A stretch of DNA of 64,000 nucleotides from Rhodanobacter sp. DHG33 (GCF_014843005.1 NZ_JACYXM010000001.1:248001-312000), one strand, 5' to 3'; shown: positions 1 to 8,784, counted from the stretch's first letter. The notes: generated by a model not told the origin, from the sequence alone. Translations and numbers: made by a program.

Positions 1-632
1 CGCAGGTTTCCGACGGTGCCCTGCAGCCGGAGAAGACCACCAACTGGCAGATCGGCACCACCTGGAACAGCGACGACCTGACGTTGTCCGGCGACATCTA
101 CAAGATCAACTTCAACAACTTCATCCAGAGCCAGAAGGTCGGCGGCGTCACCTATTTCTACAACGGCGGCGGCGTGCACTACACCGGCCTCGAGCTGGAA
201 GGCACCTACATGGTCGGCGGCGGCTTCAGCATCTACGCCAACGGCTCGCTCAACCGCGCGATCCAGACCGAAAGCAACACCTGGAACCCGAATACGCCGC
301 ACAAGACCGCCGCGCTGGGCCTGATCTACCGCAACGGCCCGATGTACGCGTCGCTAATGGACAAGTTCGTCGGCAAGACCTTCTACACCGCCAACGCCAA
401 CGACGACACGCCGATCGGCGGCTACGCGGTCGCCAACTTCGCCGCCAGCTACCGCTTCGACCTGCACATGGCCGACGTGAAGGACTTCAAGATCGGCTTC
501 CAGATCAACAACCTGTTCAACAACACCCACATCAACGCGCTGGCCGGCACCACCGTGGCCGACAGCACGCCGCTGTACTTCACCATCCCGTCGCGCAACT
601 ACAACATCACCTTCTCGGCGGACCTGTTCTGA
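1..632 (+). CDS. TonB-dependent receptor, C-terminal part (5' end outside window)
   Basis: This is the last ~209 residues of an outer-membrane TonB-dependent receptor. The reading frame is open from base 3 (QVSDGALQPEKTTNWQIG) with no start in the window. It shows the alternating aromatic/glycine-rich beta-strands of a porin-like barrel: LTLSGDIYKINFNNFI, a GLELEGTY strand, FKIGFQINNLFNN, and a final strand ending FSADLF. The terminal Phe is the usual outer-membrane assembly signal. 'GLELEG' and 'NLFNN' are typical of receptors of this family. The stop overlaps the start of the PAP2 phosphatase (TGATGA at 630-635), so the two are probably co-translated, suggesting uptake of something the phosphatase releases. 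The ligand cannot be read from this fragment. Confidence 0.93.
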   Translation, partial: QVSDGALQPEKTTNWQIGTTWNSDDLTLSGDIYKINFNNFIQSQKVGGVTYFYNGGGVHYTGLELEGTYMVGGGFSIYANGSLNRAIQTESNTWNPNTPHKTAALGLIYRNGPMYASLMDKFVGKTFYTANANDDTPIGGYAVANFAASYRFDLHMADVKDFKIGFQINNLFNNTHINALAGTTVADSTPLYFTIPSRNYNITFSADLF

Positions 633-1333
633 TGAAGCGCACGCTGTTGCTGCTGTCGCTGCTGCTGGCCGGCCCGAACGCACTGGCGGCCGACGGCAAC
701 AAGGCGCCCCCGCCCGTCGAACTGTCGAACCTGCTGCCGCCGCCACCGGCAGCAGGTTCGGCCGAGGCGCGGCACGATTTGGACGCGGTGCTGGCCACGC
801 AGCACGCCCGCACCGCCGCCGATGCGGCGGCGGCCAAGGCGGATGCGGAACGGTCCGTGTTCCGCTTCGCCGACGCGCTGGGCCCGGACCTGCAAGCCGA
901 CCGCCTGCCCAGGACCGCCGCCTTCTTCAAGCGCGTGGCCTCGCTGGACAAGGCCGAAGTGAAGCAGGCCAAGAACTACTGGCAACGCCCGCGCCCGGCG
1001 GCGGTGTCCGCGCAGGTGCAGCCGCTGGCGGCGGAGAAGCCCAACGACTGGAGCTATCCGAGCGGGCACTCCACCTTCGGCTACACCGCGGCGGTGCTGC
1101 TGGCCAACATGCTGCCGGAGAAGCGGGCCGCGATCTTCGCCCGTGCGGATATCTACGCGCAGCACCGCATCGTGATGGGCGCACACTTCCCTAGCGACGT
1201 GGAAGCCGGCCGGCTGGCCGGCACCGTGCTCGGTGGCCATGTGCTGGACGATCCGTCGTGGCAGGCCGATTACGCGGCGGCTCGCGCGGAACTGCGCAAG
1301 GCACTGGCCTTGCCGGAGACGCCTGCCATGTGA
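632..1333 (+). CDS. Secreted PAP2-family (class A) acid phosphatase
   Basis: The 233-residue protein opens with a clear signal peptide (MKRTLLLLSLLLAGPNALAA) and carries the full three-part PAP2 signature. These are Lys114-x6-Arg121-Pro122, Pro143-Ser-Gly-His146, and Arg179-x5-His185-x3-Asp189. His185 would be the phospho-acceptor nucleophile and His146 the general acid. Length and layout match bacterial class A non-specific acid phosphatases (PhoN/PhoC type), which release phosphate from organic esters in the periplasm. The ATG lies inside the stop region of the upstream TonB-dependent receptor, pointing to coupled translation and a joint role in scavenging phosphorylated compounds (inference). 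A membrane-bound lipid phosphatase is less likely because I see no internal membrane segments. Confidence 0.92.
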   Translation: MKRTLLLLSLLLAGPNALAADGNKAPPPVELSNLLPPPPAAGSAEARHDLDAVLATQHARTAADAAAAKADAERSVFRFADALGPDLQADRLPRTAAFFKRVASLDKAEVKQAKNYWQRPRPAAVSAQVQPLAAEKPNDWSYPSGHSTFGYTAAVLLANMLPEKRAAIFARADIYAQHRIVMGAHFPSDVEAGRLAGTVLGGHVLDDPSWQADYAAARAELRKALALPETPAM

Positions 1334-1387
1334 ACAGGCTGCGCGGACCGGCTCGCCCCGATCCGCCGGCTCGGTGATAATCGGCCG

Positions 1388-2593
1388 ATGCCCAGCCTCG
1401 TCCGTTCTCCCGCCCTGTCCACGCTCGCGCTTGTCGCCGCGCTCGCGGCCGTCCCCGCCCATGCGCAGGACAAGAGCCGGACCGAACAGGCCGCGGCCAA
1501 GCAGAAACTGAGCGACGTGCACCAGGAAGTGCAGACGCTGGACAAGCAGCAGGCCGCCACCGCGGCGCGACGCGACCAGCTCACTGCGGAACTGGCGAAG
1601 CAGACCACAGCGCTGTCCGCCGCCGCGCGCGCCCTGCGCCAGACCGACGCCGACATCGCCGCCAAGCAGCAGCAGCTCGACCAGCTGCGGCAGCAGCGCG
1701 CCGACCTCCAGCAGAAACTGGCCGGCCAGCGGGCCGCCATCGCCGACCTGCTGCGCGCCAGCTATGCACTGGGCCACGGCTCGGACCTGCGCCTGCTGCT
1801 GGACAACGACGACATGGACCGCATCGCGCGTGCGCTGGTTTATTCGCAGTACTTCCAGCAGGACCGGCTGCAGAAGGTGCAGCAACTGACGGCCGATCTC
1901 GCCCAGCTACAGACGCTGGAAGAACAGATCACCACCGAACAACAGGCACTGCAGGCCCAGCGCGACCAGCGCGAAAAGCAGAGCAAACAGCTGGCCCAGC
2001 AGCGCACCGCACAGCAAAAGCTGGCCGCGGAGGCCGACGCCACCTACCAGGGCCAGGCGCAACGGCTGGCCGCGCTGAAGCAGGACGAGCAGTCGCTGAA
2101 CTCGCTGGTCTCGCGCCTGCAGAAGCAGATCGACGAGGCGATGCGCGAGGCCGCCGCCCGCGCCGCCGCGCAGCAAGCCGCCGCGCGCAAGCACGGCGGC
2201 AAGGCGCCGCCGCCGGTGGAAGTGGGCAATGCCGGCGCCAACATCCGCGGCAATCTGCCCTGGCCGGCCTCCGGCGAGGTGCACAGCTTCGGCAACGGCG
2301 TGCTGATCCGCGCGCCCGGCGGCAGCGAAGTGCGCGCCGTGGCGAATGGCCGCGTGGTCTACGCCGGCTTCCTGCGCGGCTACGGCATGCTGCTCATCCT
2401 CAACCACGGCAACGGCTGGATGAGCATGTACGGCAACAACGAGGCCTTGCTGCACAACGTGGGCGACGCGGTCGCCGCCGGCCAGACCGTGGGCACCGCC
2501 AGCGCGCCCACCGGCACCAATTCCGGCGTGTATTTCGAGCTGCGCCAGAACGGCCAGCCGGTCGATCCGCGCAGCTGGCTGAAATCCCACTAA
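1388..2593 (+). CDS. envC: Murein hydrolase activator EnvC
   Basis: 401 residues: signal peptide (about 1-26, ending AHAQ), a long coiled coil (about 30-260, rich in Gln/Ala/Arg), an Ala-rich linker, and a C-terminal LytM/M23 domain (about 285-401). The LytM domain resembles E. coli EnvC (GRVVYAGFLRGYGMLLIL, GWMSMYGNN, VYFELRQNGQPVDPRSWL). The zinc ligands expected of an active LytM endopeptidase (HxxxD and HxH) are absent, as in EnvC, which activates amidases AmiA/AmiB at the division site without cutting peptidoglycan. It sits 98 bp before a C-terminal processing protease, a pairing common in gammaproteobacteria. Start: the first in-frame ATG that gives a proper signal peptide. Confidence 0.92.
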   Translation: MPSLVRSPALSTLALVAALAAVPAHAQDKSRTEQAAAKQKLSDVHQEVQTLDKQQAATAARRDQLTAELAKQTTALSAAARALRQTDADIAAKQQQLDQLRQQRADLQQKLAGQRAAIADLLRASYALGHGSDLRLLLDNDDMDRIARALVYSQYFQQDRLQKVQQLTADLAQLQTLEEQITTEQQALQAQRDQREKQSKQLAQQRTAQQKLAAEADATYQGQAQRLAALKQDEQSLNSLVSRLQKQIDEAMREAAARAAAQQAAARKHGGKAPPPVEVGNAGANIRGNLPWPASGEVHSFGNGVLIRAPGGSEVRAVANGRVVYAGFLRGYGMLLILNHGNGWMSMYGNNEALLHNVGDAVAAGQTVGTASAPTGTNSGVYFELRQNGQPVDPRSWLKSH

Positions 2594-2691
2594 CTGGCAA
2601 CGTTGACGTCATCACGCCTTCGTCGCAGTCTGGCAGCGTAAAACCTCTCCGTTACCACGGCAGGTTCATCCCCATTCCCCGGAGTCGTTCC

Positions 2692-4065
2692 ATGCGGTTT
2701 CCCACCTACAGCCTGTGCGCCCTGCTGCTGGCGGCGCCGTTCGTGCATGCGCAGGACGCGGCCGCGCCCGCCGCCAGCGCGCCCGAACCGCCCATCGATC
2801 TCGCGCCCACCCATGTGCTCGCCGACGCCCCCCAGACCAACGACGGCCAGCCCAGCCTCGAGGACATCCGCCGTTTCAGCCGCGTCTACGACATCGTGCG
2901 CCAGGCCTACGTGGAGCCGGTGCGCAACAAAGACCTGATGGACGACGCGATCAACGGCATGCTCGCCAACCTCGATCCGCACAGCGAGTACCTCGACAAG
3001 GACGGCCTGGCCCAGCTCAACGAGGACACCACCGGCCAGTACAGCGGCCTCGGCATCCAGGTGGAGGAACAGGACGGCGGCCTGCTGATCGTCACCCCCA
3101 TCGACGACACGCCCGCTTCGCGCGCCGGCATCAAGCCCGGCGACATCATCGTGAAGATCGACGGCACCCTGGTCGACTCGCAGAACGTGGACGACATGTT
3201 CAACAAGCTGCGCGGCAAGCCCGGCAGCAAGATCACCCTCACCGTCCTGCACAAAGGCAGCAACGCGCCGGTGGACATGCCCATGGTGCGCGAGAACATC
3301 GACGTCACCAGCGTCAAGGTGCGCCAGCTCGAATCCGGCTACGACTACATCCGCATCACCCAGTTCCAGAGCGACACCGCGCCCGACCTCGAACACAAGC
3401 TCGGCGAGCTGATCGCCAAGGACGGCGCGCCCAAGGGCGCCGTGCTCGACCTGCGCAACAACCCCGGCGGACTGCTCACCGCCGCCGTGGGCGTCAGCGA
3501 CGACTTCCTCAACGGCGGCACCATCGTCACCACGCGCGGCCGCCTGCCCGACTCCAACATGAGCTTCAGCGCCCACCACGGCGACCTGCTCAACGGCGCG
3601 CCGATGGTGGTGCTGGTGAACCACGGCACCGCTTCCGCCGCGGAGATCGTCTCCGGCGCGCTGAAGGACAACCGCCGCGCCCTGCTGATGGGCCAGCGCA
3701 CCTTCGGCAAGGGCGTGGTGCAGACCGTGCTGCCGCTGGACGCCGACCATGCGGTGAAGATCACCACCGCGCGCTACTACACGCCCAACGGCACCTCGAT
3801 CCAGGCCGAAGGCATCAAGCCGGACATTCCGCTCGCCGACCTCAGCGTGCAGAAGGCCGACAGCGATGCGGAACTGATCAGCTCCGAGGCCGACCTGCCC
3901 AACCACCTCGCCAACGAGAACGGCAAGGCAGGCGGCAACATCGACAACGACGGCAGCGCCGCCGAAGCCAAACTCGCCACCAGCGACTACGCGCTGGCGC
4001 AGGCGCTGAATGTGCTCAAGGGCATGGCGCTGGGGCGCGGGGCGCCAGTACCAGCGGCGAAATAA
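2692..4065 (+). CDS. S41-family carboxy-terminal processing protease (CtpA-like)
   Basis: 457 residues. A signal peptide (1-20, AHAQ/VHAQ type) is followed by a CtpA N-terminal segment (about 55-110), a PDZ domain (about 115-190, GLGIQVEEQDGGLLIV; 'SRAGIKPGDIIVKIDG') and the S41 peptidase core. The catalytic pair is visible: Ser315 in HGTASAAEIV and Lys340 in TFGKGVVQT, 25 residues apart as expected. Such periplasmic proteases trim or degrade envelope proteins and, with NlpI-like adaptors, peptidoglycan endopeptidases. Its position directly after envC fits a cell-wall role. The last ~60 residues are an acidic, Ala-rich tail of low complexity. Confidence 0.93.
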   Translation: MRFPTYSLCALLLAAPFVHAQDAAAPAASAPEPPIDLAPTHVLADAPQTNDGQPSLEDIRRFSRVYDIVRQAYVEPVRNKDLMDDAINGMLANLDPHSEYLDKDGLAQLNEDTTGQYSGLGIQVEEQDGGLLIVTPIDDTPASRAGIKPGDIIVKIDGTLVDSQNVDDMFNKLRGKPGSKITLTVLHKGSNAPVDMPMVRENIDVTSVKVRQLESGYDYIRITQFQSDTAPDLEHKLGELIAKDGAPKGAVLDLRNNPGGLLTAAVGVSDDFLNGGTIVTTRGRLPDSNMSFSAHHGDLLNGAPMVVLVNHGTASAAEIVSGALKDNRRALLMGQRTFGKGVVQTVLPLDADHAVKITTARYYTPNGTSIQAEGIKPDIPLADLSVQKADSDAELISSEADLPNHLANENGKAGGNIDNDGSAAEAKLATSDYALAQALNVLKGMALGRGAPVPAAK

Positions 4066-4079
4066 ATATCGCTGCTGAA

Positions 4080-4409
4080 ATGGTCTCTATGACACCGGAA
4101 CAGGAAGCCGCCCGGAAAAAACAGCTCGTGTCTGCAGCCAAGGCTCTGTTGTCATTGCAGGTAGGCGTCAGTATCGGCAGCCAGCGCATAAGCAAGATTC
4201 TTCTTCGGCTGGACCTTCAGAACGACGAAACCTCGCAGGTTTTCCATCAGTTCAATCGAGCGATTCTCAGCTTTCCGGTCGGCAATGAGCGACTACTCTG
4301 GGCGTATCCAGCCCTCCTGGAGCGCGATGCCGAGCTCACAAGAATTGAAGCCGAGTTCAGGCCAAGACTTCTCAACGCCTGCATTGCGATCATCAGCCAG
4401 TACGGCTAA
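4080..4409 (+). CDS. Small hypothetical protein (109 aa)
   Basis: This ORF, starting MVSMTPEQEAARKK (alternative ATG at 4089), lies between the S41 protease and the convergent MidA gene. The predicted protein is helical and soluble with no signal peptide. It contains MTPEQEAARKKQLVSAAKAL near the start and a Leu/Ile-rich second half ending ACIAIISQYG. Base composition is visibly lower in G+C than its neighbours and codon use is mixed, which suggests either recent acquisition or weak selection. I see no good Shine-Dalgarno sequence before either ATG. I do not recognise the family, and the gene may follow from the ctp transcript (gap 14 bp). Confidence 0.5.
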   Translation: MVSMTPEQEAARKKQLVSAAKALLSLQVGVSIGSQRISKILLRLDLQNDETSQVFHQFNRAILSFPVGNERLLWAYPALLERDAELTRIEAEFRPRLLNACIAIISQYG

Positions 4410-4452
4410 CAACTCATCCTAGACGGCGGCTTTCGCCGAGCAAAAGTCACTC

Positions 4453-5646
4453 CTATAGCCGCTCGCCCTGGTCCGCCTCCAGCAATTCCGCCGGCAGCGG
4501 CAGCATGTCGATGCCGCGCGCGAACAACATCGCCTGGAAGCTCTCACCCATGCGGTCGGGCATGGTGAGCCGCTTCACTTCCTGCGCCAGACGGTAGCGC
4601 GCCGCCTCATCGGCGGCCTGCGTATGCGCGGTCTCGAAGACTTCCTGCAGACCGCTGGCAATGAGGAACTGCGCCTGCGGCAGGTAGGCGGCCACGCCGA
4701 AGCCGGCGCTGTTGCCGGCTTCGGCCAGCGCGGTGAAGTCCACCGAGGCGGTGAGGTCGTTGAGGCCGGGCAGCCACAGCGGGTCGCCGTGCGCGTGATG
4801 GCGGTAATGCGCCATCAGGGTGCCGTCGCGGCGGTCGGGCTGGTAGAACTCGCGGCGCACGTAGCCGTAGTCGACGAACAGCATCACGCCGGCTTCCAGC
4901 AAACCGGCCACGGCCTGCAGCCAGTACGGCAGCTGCGGCAGCAGCTCGGTACGGTAGCCGTCGGCGAATTCCTCGCCGATGTCGCGCTCGACGTGGCGCA
5001 GCGCGCCGGCCACCAGCGCGTCGGCAGGGCGATCCACGCGCATCAGGCGGCCTTCGCCATCCAGCGCCACGTATTCCTCGTAGACCTCGCCGCCCTTCAT
5101 CGCGATGCGCGTGGTGGGCAGCGCGTCGATCACCTCGTTGGCGAACAGCACGCCGCGCCAACCATGGTCGGGCGGCCCGTCCAGCCAGCGGACGCGTTCG
5201 TTGATCTCGGCGGGCAACGCAGCGGCCAGGCGTTCGCGCTGGCGTTCGCGCAGGTCGGCGCTGGGCTCGAGTATCAGGTAACGGTGCGGCAGGCTGCCCG
5301 CTTCGGCCAGGGCTTTCAGCATCGTCTCGGCGAATGCGCCGCTGCCGCCGCCGAGCTCGATGAAGCTCGCCCCCTCGCCCAGCATGTCCAGCACCGGCGC
5401 CACCAGGTTCGCCACGCAGCGCGCGAACAGTTCGCCCAACTCCGGCGCGGTGACGAAATCGCCCGCCTCGCCGAACTTGGTCTTGCCCGCGCTGTAGTAG
5501 CCCAGCCCCGGCATGTACAGGCAGCGCTCCATGAATTGCGAGAACGGCATCGGTCCATGCGCGGCGATGTGCTCGCGCAGCTGCTGCAGCAGGCGCTCGG
5601 AATGCGCGCGCTCGTCGGCGGTCGGTTCGGGAAGGCGGGAGGCCAT
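4453..5646 (-). CDS. SAM-dependent methyltransferase, MidA/NDUFAF7 (DUF185, COG1565) family
   Basis: 397 residues read from ATG 5646 (MASRLPEPTADERAHSERLL). The N-terminal family signature GPMPFSQFMERCLYMPGLGY is followed by KFGEAGDFVTAPELGELFAR, then the glycine-rich SAM-binding loop ELGGGSGAFAE, the FANEVIDALP motif and an FVDYGY motif. This is the bacterial counterpart of mitochondrial NDUFAF7/MidA, an arginine methyltransferase needed for complex I assembly in eukaryotes. The bacterial role is not settled. The frame stays open far upstream but that extension is antisense to the next gene, so I chose this ATG. It is divergent from the GlcD-like gene across an 87-bp gap. Confidence 0.92.
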   Translation of the reverse strand: MASRLPEPTADERAHSERLLQQLREHIAAHGPMPFSQFMERCLYMPGLGYYSAGKTKFGEAGDFVTAPELGELFARCVANLVAPVLDMLGEGASFIELGGGSGAFAETMLKALAEAGSLPHRYLILEPSADLRERQRERLAAALPAEINERVRWLDGPPDHGWRGVLFANEVIDALPTTRIAMKGGEVYEEYVALDGEGRLMRVDRPADALVAGALRHVERDIGEEFADGYRTELLPQLPYWLQAVAGLLEAGVMLFVDYGYVRREFYQPDRRDGTLMAHYRHHAHGDPLWLPGLNDLTASVDFTALAEAGNSAGFGVAAYLPQAQFLIASGLQEVFETAHTQAADEAARYRLAQEVKRLTMPDRMGESFQAMLFARGIDMLPLPAELLEADQGERL

Positions 5647-5733
5647 GCGGGCTGTCGTATCCGGTAAAGCGCCAAGGATAACGGATGCGCCGTCGCGGCC
5701 ATCCGTGAACGTGTGCGGCGTTAGACTGGCGCG

Positions 5734-7107
5734 ATGCCACTGACGCCCGCCCTGCTGGACTCCCTGCGCGCCATCTTCCCGCCTGCTGCGCTGTCCGTCG
5801 CCGAGGCCGAACGCCTCGCCTATGCCTACGACAATTCGCGGCTCAACGCCTTGCCGGATGCCGTGGCGTTTCCCACCGACCACGCGCAGGTCGAGGCGCT
5901 GGTGCGCGCCTGCCGCGAGCACCGCGTGCCGCTGGTGGCGCGCGGCCGCGGCAGCAACACCACGGGCGCCACGGTGCCGGTGGACGGCGGCGTGGTGGCG
6001 AGCTTCGAGCGGATGAACCGCATCCTGCGCATCGATCCGGACAACCGCCTCGCCGTGGTGGAACCCGGCGTGCTCAACGACGACCTGCAGCAGGCGCTCG
6101 CGCCGCACGGCTTCTTCTGGCCGCCCGACCCTTCCTCCGCGCCCTGGTGCAGCATCGGCGGCAACCTCGCCTGCAACTCGGCCGGACCCCGCACCGTGAA
6201 ATACGGCAGCCCGCGCGAGAACACGCTGGGGCTGCGCGCGGTGGCCGGCACGGGCGAGAGCTTCCGCTGCGGCACGTACACCAGCAAGGGCGCGACGGGC
6301 TACGACCTGACGCGCCTGCTGATCGGCTCGGAAGGCACGCTGGCCTTGATCACCGAAGCCACGCTCAAGCTCACGCCACGGCCCTCCGCCGTGCGCACGC
6401 TGCGCGCGACGTACCGCGACGTGGGTGCGGCGGCGCGCGCGGTGGCGCGGATCATGGCGCAGCCGGTCACGCCCTGCGCGCTGGAGTTCATCGACGACGT
6501 GGCACTGAAGCTCGCGCGCGACTACGCGCCCGATGCCGGCGTGCCGGAGGCCGGTGCGCTGCTGATGATCGAAGTGGACGGCGAACCGGACGCCCTGCCC
6601 GCCGCCGCGGAAGCCGTGGCGCACGCCGCGCGCGGCGAGGGGCTGGTCGAACTGCGCGTGGCCGAAACCGCCGCGGAAACCAGAGCGCTGTGGAGCGCGC
6701 GCAAGGCGCTGTCGCCCGCGCAACGCAAACTGTCGCCGCACAAGATCAACGAGGACGTGGTGGTGCCGGTGAGCCGCCTGCCCGAACTGGTGGATGGCGT
6801 GAAGCGGCTGGCGGCGAAGCACGACCTGCCCATCGTCAGCTTCGGCCACGCTGGCAACGGCAACCTGCACGTCAACTTGCTGCCGCGCGACGATACCGAA
6901 CGCGGACGCGCCCACGCCGCGCTGGCCGAACTGTTCGCACTGGTCATCGCGCTCGACGGCACGCTGTCGGGCGAACACGGCATCGGCATCGCCAAGCGCG
7001 ACTTCATGCCCCTGGCGCTGTCGGGCGAAACGCTGCAGCTGATGCGCGGCGTCAAGGCCGCGTTCGACCCCGACGGCATCCTCAACCCGGGCAAGCTGCT
7101 GCCTTGA
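5734..7107 (+). CDS. FAD-binding oxidase, GlcD / D-lactate dehydrogenase type
   Basis: 457 residues. The N-terminal FAD_binding_4 domain (about 35-215) has the PLVARGRGSNTTGATVPVDG pyrophosphate-binding loop and the GGNLACNSAGPRTVKYGSPR segment. The C-terminal FAD-oxidase domain ends with FGHAGNGNLHVN (substrate/metal-binding histidines) and EHGIGIAKRDFM. The family oxidises 2-hydroxy acids such as D-lactate or glycolate and passes electrons to quinone or cytochrome c. I see no GlcE/GlcF partners here, so a single-subunit D-lactate-type enzyme is more likely than glycolate oxidase. Its stop overlaps the start of the next gene by four bases. Confidence 0.9.
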   Translation: MPLTPALLDSLRAIFPPAALSVAEAERLAYAYDNSRLNALPDAVAFPTDHAQVEALVRACREHRVPLVARGRGSNTTGATVPVDGGVVASFERMNRILRIDPDNRLAVVEPGVLNDDLQQALAPHGFFWPPDPSSAPWCSIGGNLACNSAGPRTVKYGSPRENTLGLRAVAGTGESFRCGTYTSKGATGYDLTRLLIGSEGTLALITEATLKLTPRPSAVRTLRATYRDVGAAARAVARIMAQPVTPCALEFIDDVALKLARDYAPDAGVPEAGALLMIEVDGEPDALPAAAEAVAHAARGEGLVELRVAETAAETRALWSARKALSPAQRKLSPHKINEDVVVPVSRLPELVDGVKRLAAKHDLPIVSFGHAGNGNLHVNLLPRDDTERGRAHAALAELFALVIALDGTLSGEHGIGIAKRDFMPLALSGETLQLMRGVKAAFDPDGILNPGKLLP

Positions 7108-7697
7108 ATACTGCCGCTGCCTTCGACCGGCTGCTCGCCGAGATCCGCGCCTGCCGCCTGTGCGCTGCGCACCTGCCGCTAGGGCCACGGCCCGTGGTGC
7201 AGGCATCGCTGCAGTCGCGCCTGCTGATCGTGAGCCAGGCACCGGGGCGCAAGGTGCACGACACCGGCATACCCTTCAACGACGTCAGCGGCGACCGCCT
7301 GCGCGAATGGCTGGGCATCGACAAGGACGTGTTCTACGACGCCGCGAAGATCGCCATCGTGCCGATGGGCTTTTGCTTTCCCGGCACCGGCAAGGGCGGT
7401 GACCTGCCTCCGCGCCCCGAGTGCGCGCCCACCTGGCACCCGCGCCTGCTGCCGCGCCTGGAGCAGGTCCAGCTGACGCTGGCGATCGGCCAATACGCGC
7501 AAGCCGGCTTGCTGGCCGATCGACGCGGCCGCACGCTCACCGATACCGTACTGGCTTGGCGCGAACACCTCGCCCGCGGCGTGCTGCCGCTGCCCCATCC
7601 GAGCCCGCGCAACCAGCTCTGGCTGAAGCGCAATCCGTGGTTCGAAACGGAACTGCTTCCGGAGCTGCGCAGACAAGTGAAACGCGCATTGCACTAA
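7104..7697 (+). CDS. Uracil-DNA glycosylase superfamily protein
   Basis: 197 residues. The frame reads through the previous gene, but the sensible start is TTG at 7104, which forms a TTGA overlap with the GlcD-like stop and gives LNTAAAFDRLLAEIRACRLC. Family features are an N-terminal CRLC motif, SQAPGRKVHDTGIPFND (motif A region of UDG-like proteins), SGDRLREWLGI, PMGFCFPGTG, PPRPECAPTWH and PHPSPRN (motif B). It fits COG1573-type UDG-like proteins. Only three of the cysteines would be placed to bind an iron-sulphur cluster, so family 4/5 assignment is uncertain. Activity on uracil is inferred from family only. Confidence 0.82.
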   Translation: MNTAAAFDRLLAEIRACRLCAAHLPLGPRPVVQASLQSRLLIVSQAPGRKVHDTGIPFNDVSGDRLREWLGIDKDVFYDAAKIAIVPMGFCFPGTGKGGDLPPRPECAPTWHPRLLPRLEQVQLTLAIGQYAQAGLLADRRGRTLTDTVLAWREHLARGVLPLPHPSPRNQLWLKRNPWFETELLPELRRQVKRALH

Positions 7698-7852
7698 AGC
7701 CCGCCAAAGGCTCTCGCAGAACGCAAATACCCTCAGTTTCCAGATACGGCGCGGCGTGGCCGCTGTGCAGGACGTGTCGGCGGGAGTAGTTCCAACCCTC
7801 TCGACACAGCCTGCTCGTAGTTCCGGCGGATTGAATAAGGCCGTTTCTCTGG

Positions 7853-7955
7853 GTTACTTCTCTTGACTCCGGGCATCCTGCCCTCCGCCCTTCGGGCCAG
7901 CTTCGCTGTTCGCCACCGCTCCAAGCGGTGGCGTGGGCCAGCAAAGAGAAGTAAC
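7853..7955. repeat. Structured intergenic palindromic element
   Basis: A perfect 12-bp inverted repeat, GTTACTTCTCTT (7853-7864) and AAGAGAAGTAAC (7944-7955), encloses 79 bases. Inside it is a second perfect hairpin, CGCCACCGCT (7911-7920) with AGCGGTGGCG (7924-7933) and a 3-base loop. The rest of the 324-bp gap (7698-8021) between the UDG-like gene and the LysE gene shows no coding potential. Elements of the form '...GAGAAGTAACYC...' recur between genes in Xanthomonadales genomes as I recall them, so this is probably one copy of a dispersed repeat. It lies between convergent genes, where it could also act in termination. Confidence 0.6.
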
Positions 7956-8021
7956 TCGGGCGCCGGCAGGCGTCCGAAACCGCTCTGTAGCTCGCGATAG
8001 CCCAGACCCTGAAAGAGCAAA

Positions 8022-8651
8022 TCAAACCGCTCGCCGCGCAAAAACCAGGTGCAACCCGAACAGCACGAACACCGCCCCCGCGCAGCCGTCGATCCACCGT
8101 CCCAACCGCAGATATCCCCGCCGCATCGCCGGCAGCGCAAACACGCTCGCCACCAGCGCGAACCACAGCAGCGTCTCCGCCACCACCATCACCCACAGCC
8201 CCCAACGCGCGCTCGCGCCCACGCCATCGCCCACGAAGGCGGAGAAGATGCTGCCGAAATACACCACCGCCTTGGGATTGGCGAGGTTGGTGAACAGGCC
8301 GTTGCGCAGCGCGCGCCAGGAACCGTTCGCCAATCGCACCGCATGCGCGGCGGCATCGGGAGCCGGTGCGGTCAGCGCTCCGCGCAGCATCTTGAAACCC
8401 ATCCAGCACAGGTAGATGCCGCCGCAGATGGCGATCAGCCGCTCCAGCCACGCCAGGCGATGCAGCAGCAGCTGCAGGCCGAGCAGCGCCAGGGCCGCCC
8501 ACACGGCCACGCCCAGGGTGATGCCTACCACGCCGGCCAGCGCCTCGCGGCGCGAGTGGCTCACCGCGGTCTGCGAGACGTAGAAGAAGTCCGGCCCCGG
8601 GCTCATCAGGGCGATCAGCTGCACCACGGCGAGACTCAGGAAAAGGCTCAT
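8022..8651 (-). CDS. LysE/RhtB-family amino-acid exporter
   Basis: 209 residues from ATG 8651 (MSLFLSLAVVQLIALMSPGP). It has the hallmark SPGPDFFYV motif in the first membrane segment, GxxxG-type helices after it, a central ANGSWRALRNGLFTNLANPK segment and about six hydrophobic stretches, as expected for the LysE/RhtB superfamily. These inner-membrane proteins export amino acids or homoserine lactone-like metabolites. The substrate cannot be assigned. A longer upstream reading frame exists but lacks hydrophobicity and overlaps the divergent promoter region of the NupG-like gene, so the shorter start is preferred. Confidence 0.9.
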   Translation of the reverse strand: MSLFLSLAVVQLIALMSPGPDFFYVSQTAVSHSRREALAGVVGITLGVAVWAALALLGLQLLLHRLAWLERLIAICGGIYLCWMGFKMLRGALTAPAPDAAAHAVRLANGSWRALRNGLFTNLANPKAVVYFGSIFSAFVGDGVGASARWGLWVMVVAETLLWFALVASVFALPAMRRGYLRLGRWIDGCAGAVFVLFGLHLVFARRAV

Positions 8652-8784
8652 GCGCTGGCTCCATTCACGGTCCGCGCAGTGTAGCGGCGCGCCTTGCCGC
8701 ACGGCGGCGGCTTCCTCTAACCTGCCGCGATACAACACCTGACACATGGCCACGGGACCGTCCCGGCCAAGGGGAGCCCGATCC

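Noticed and set aside
4453-7242. A very long minus-strand open frame (over 900 codons) running through the GlcD-like gene
   Set aside because: Only the part from 5646 down has family motifs; the upstream part is Arg/Ala/His-rich antisense sequence typical of high-GC shadow frames.
7104-7697. Starting the UDG-like protein at an in-frame ATG far upstream (6147)
   Set aside because: That segment lies inside the GlcD-like gene and is Arg-rich; the TTG that overlaps its stop gives the family-like N-terminus.
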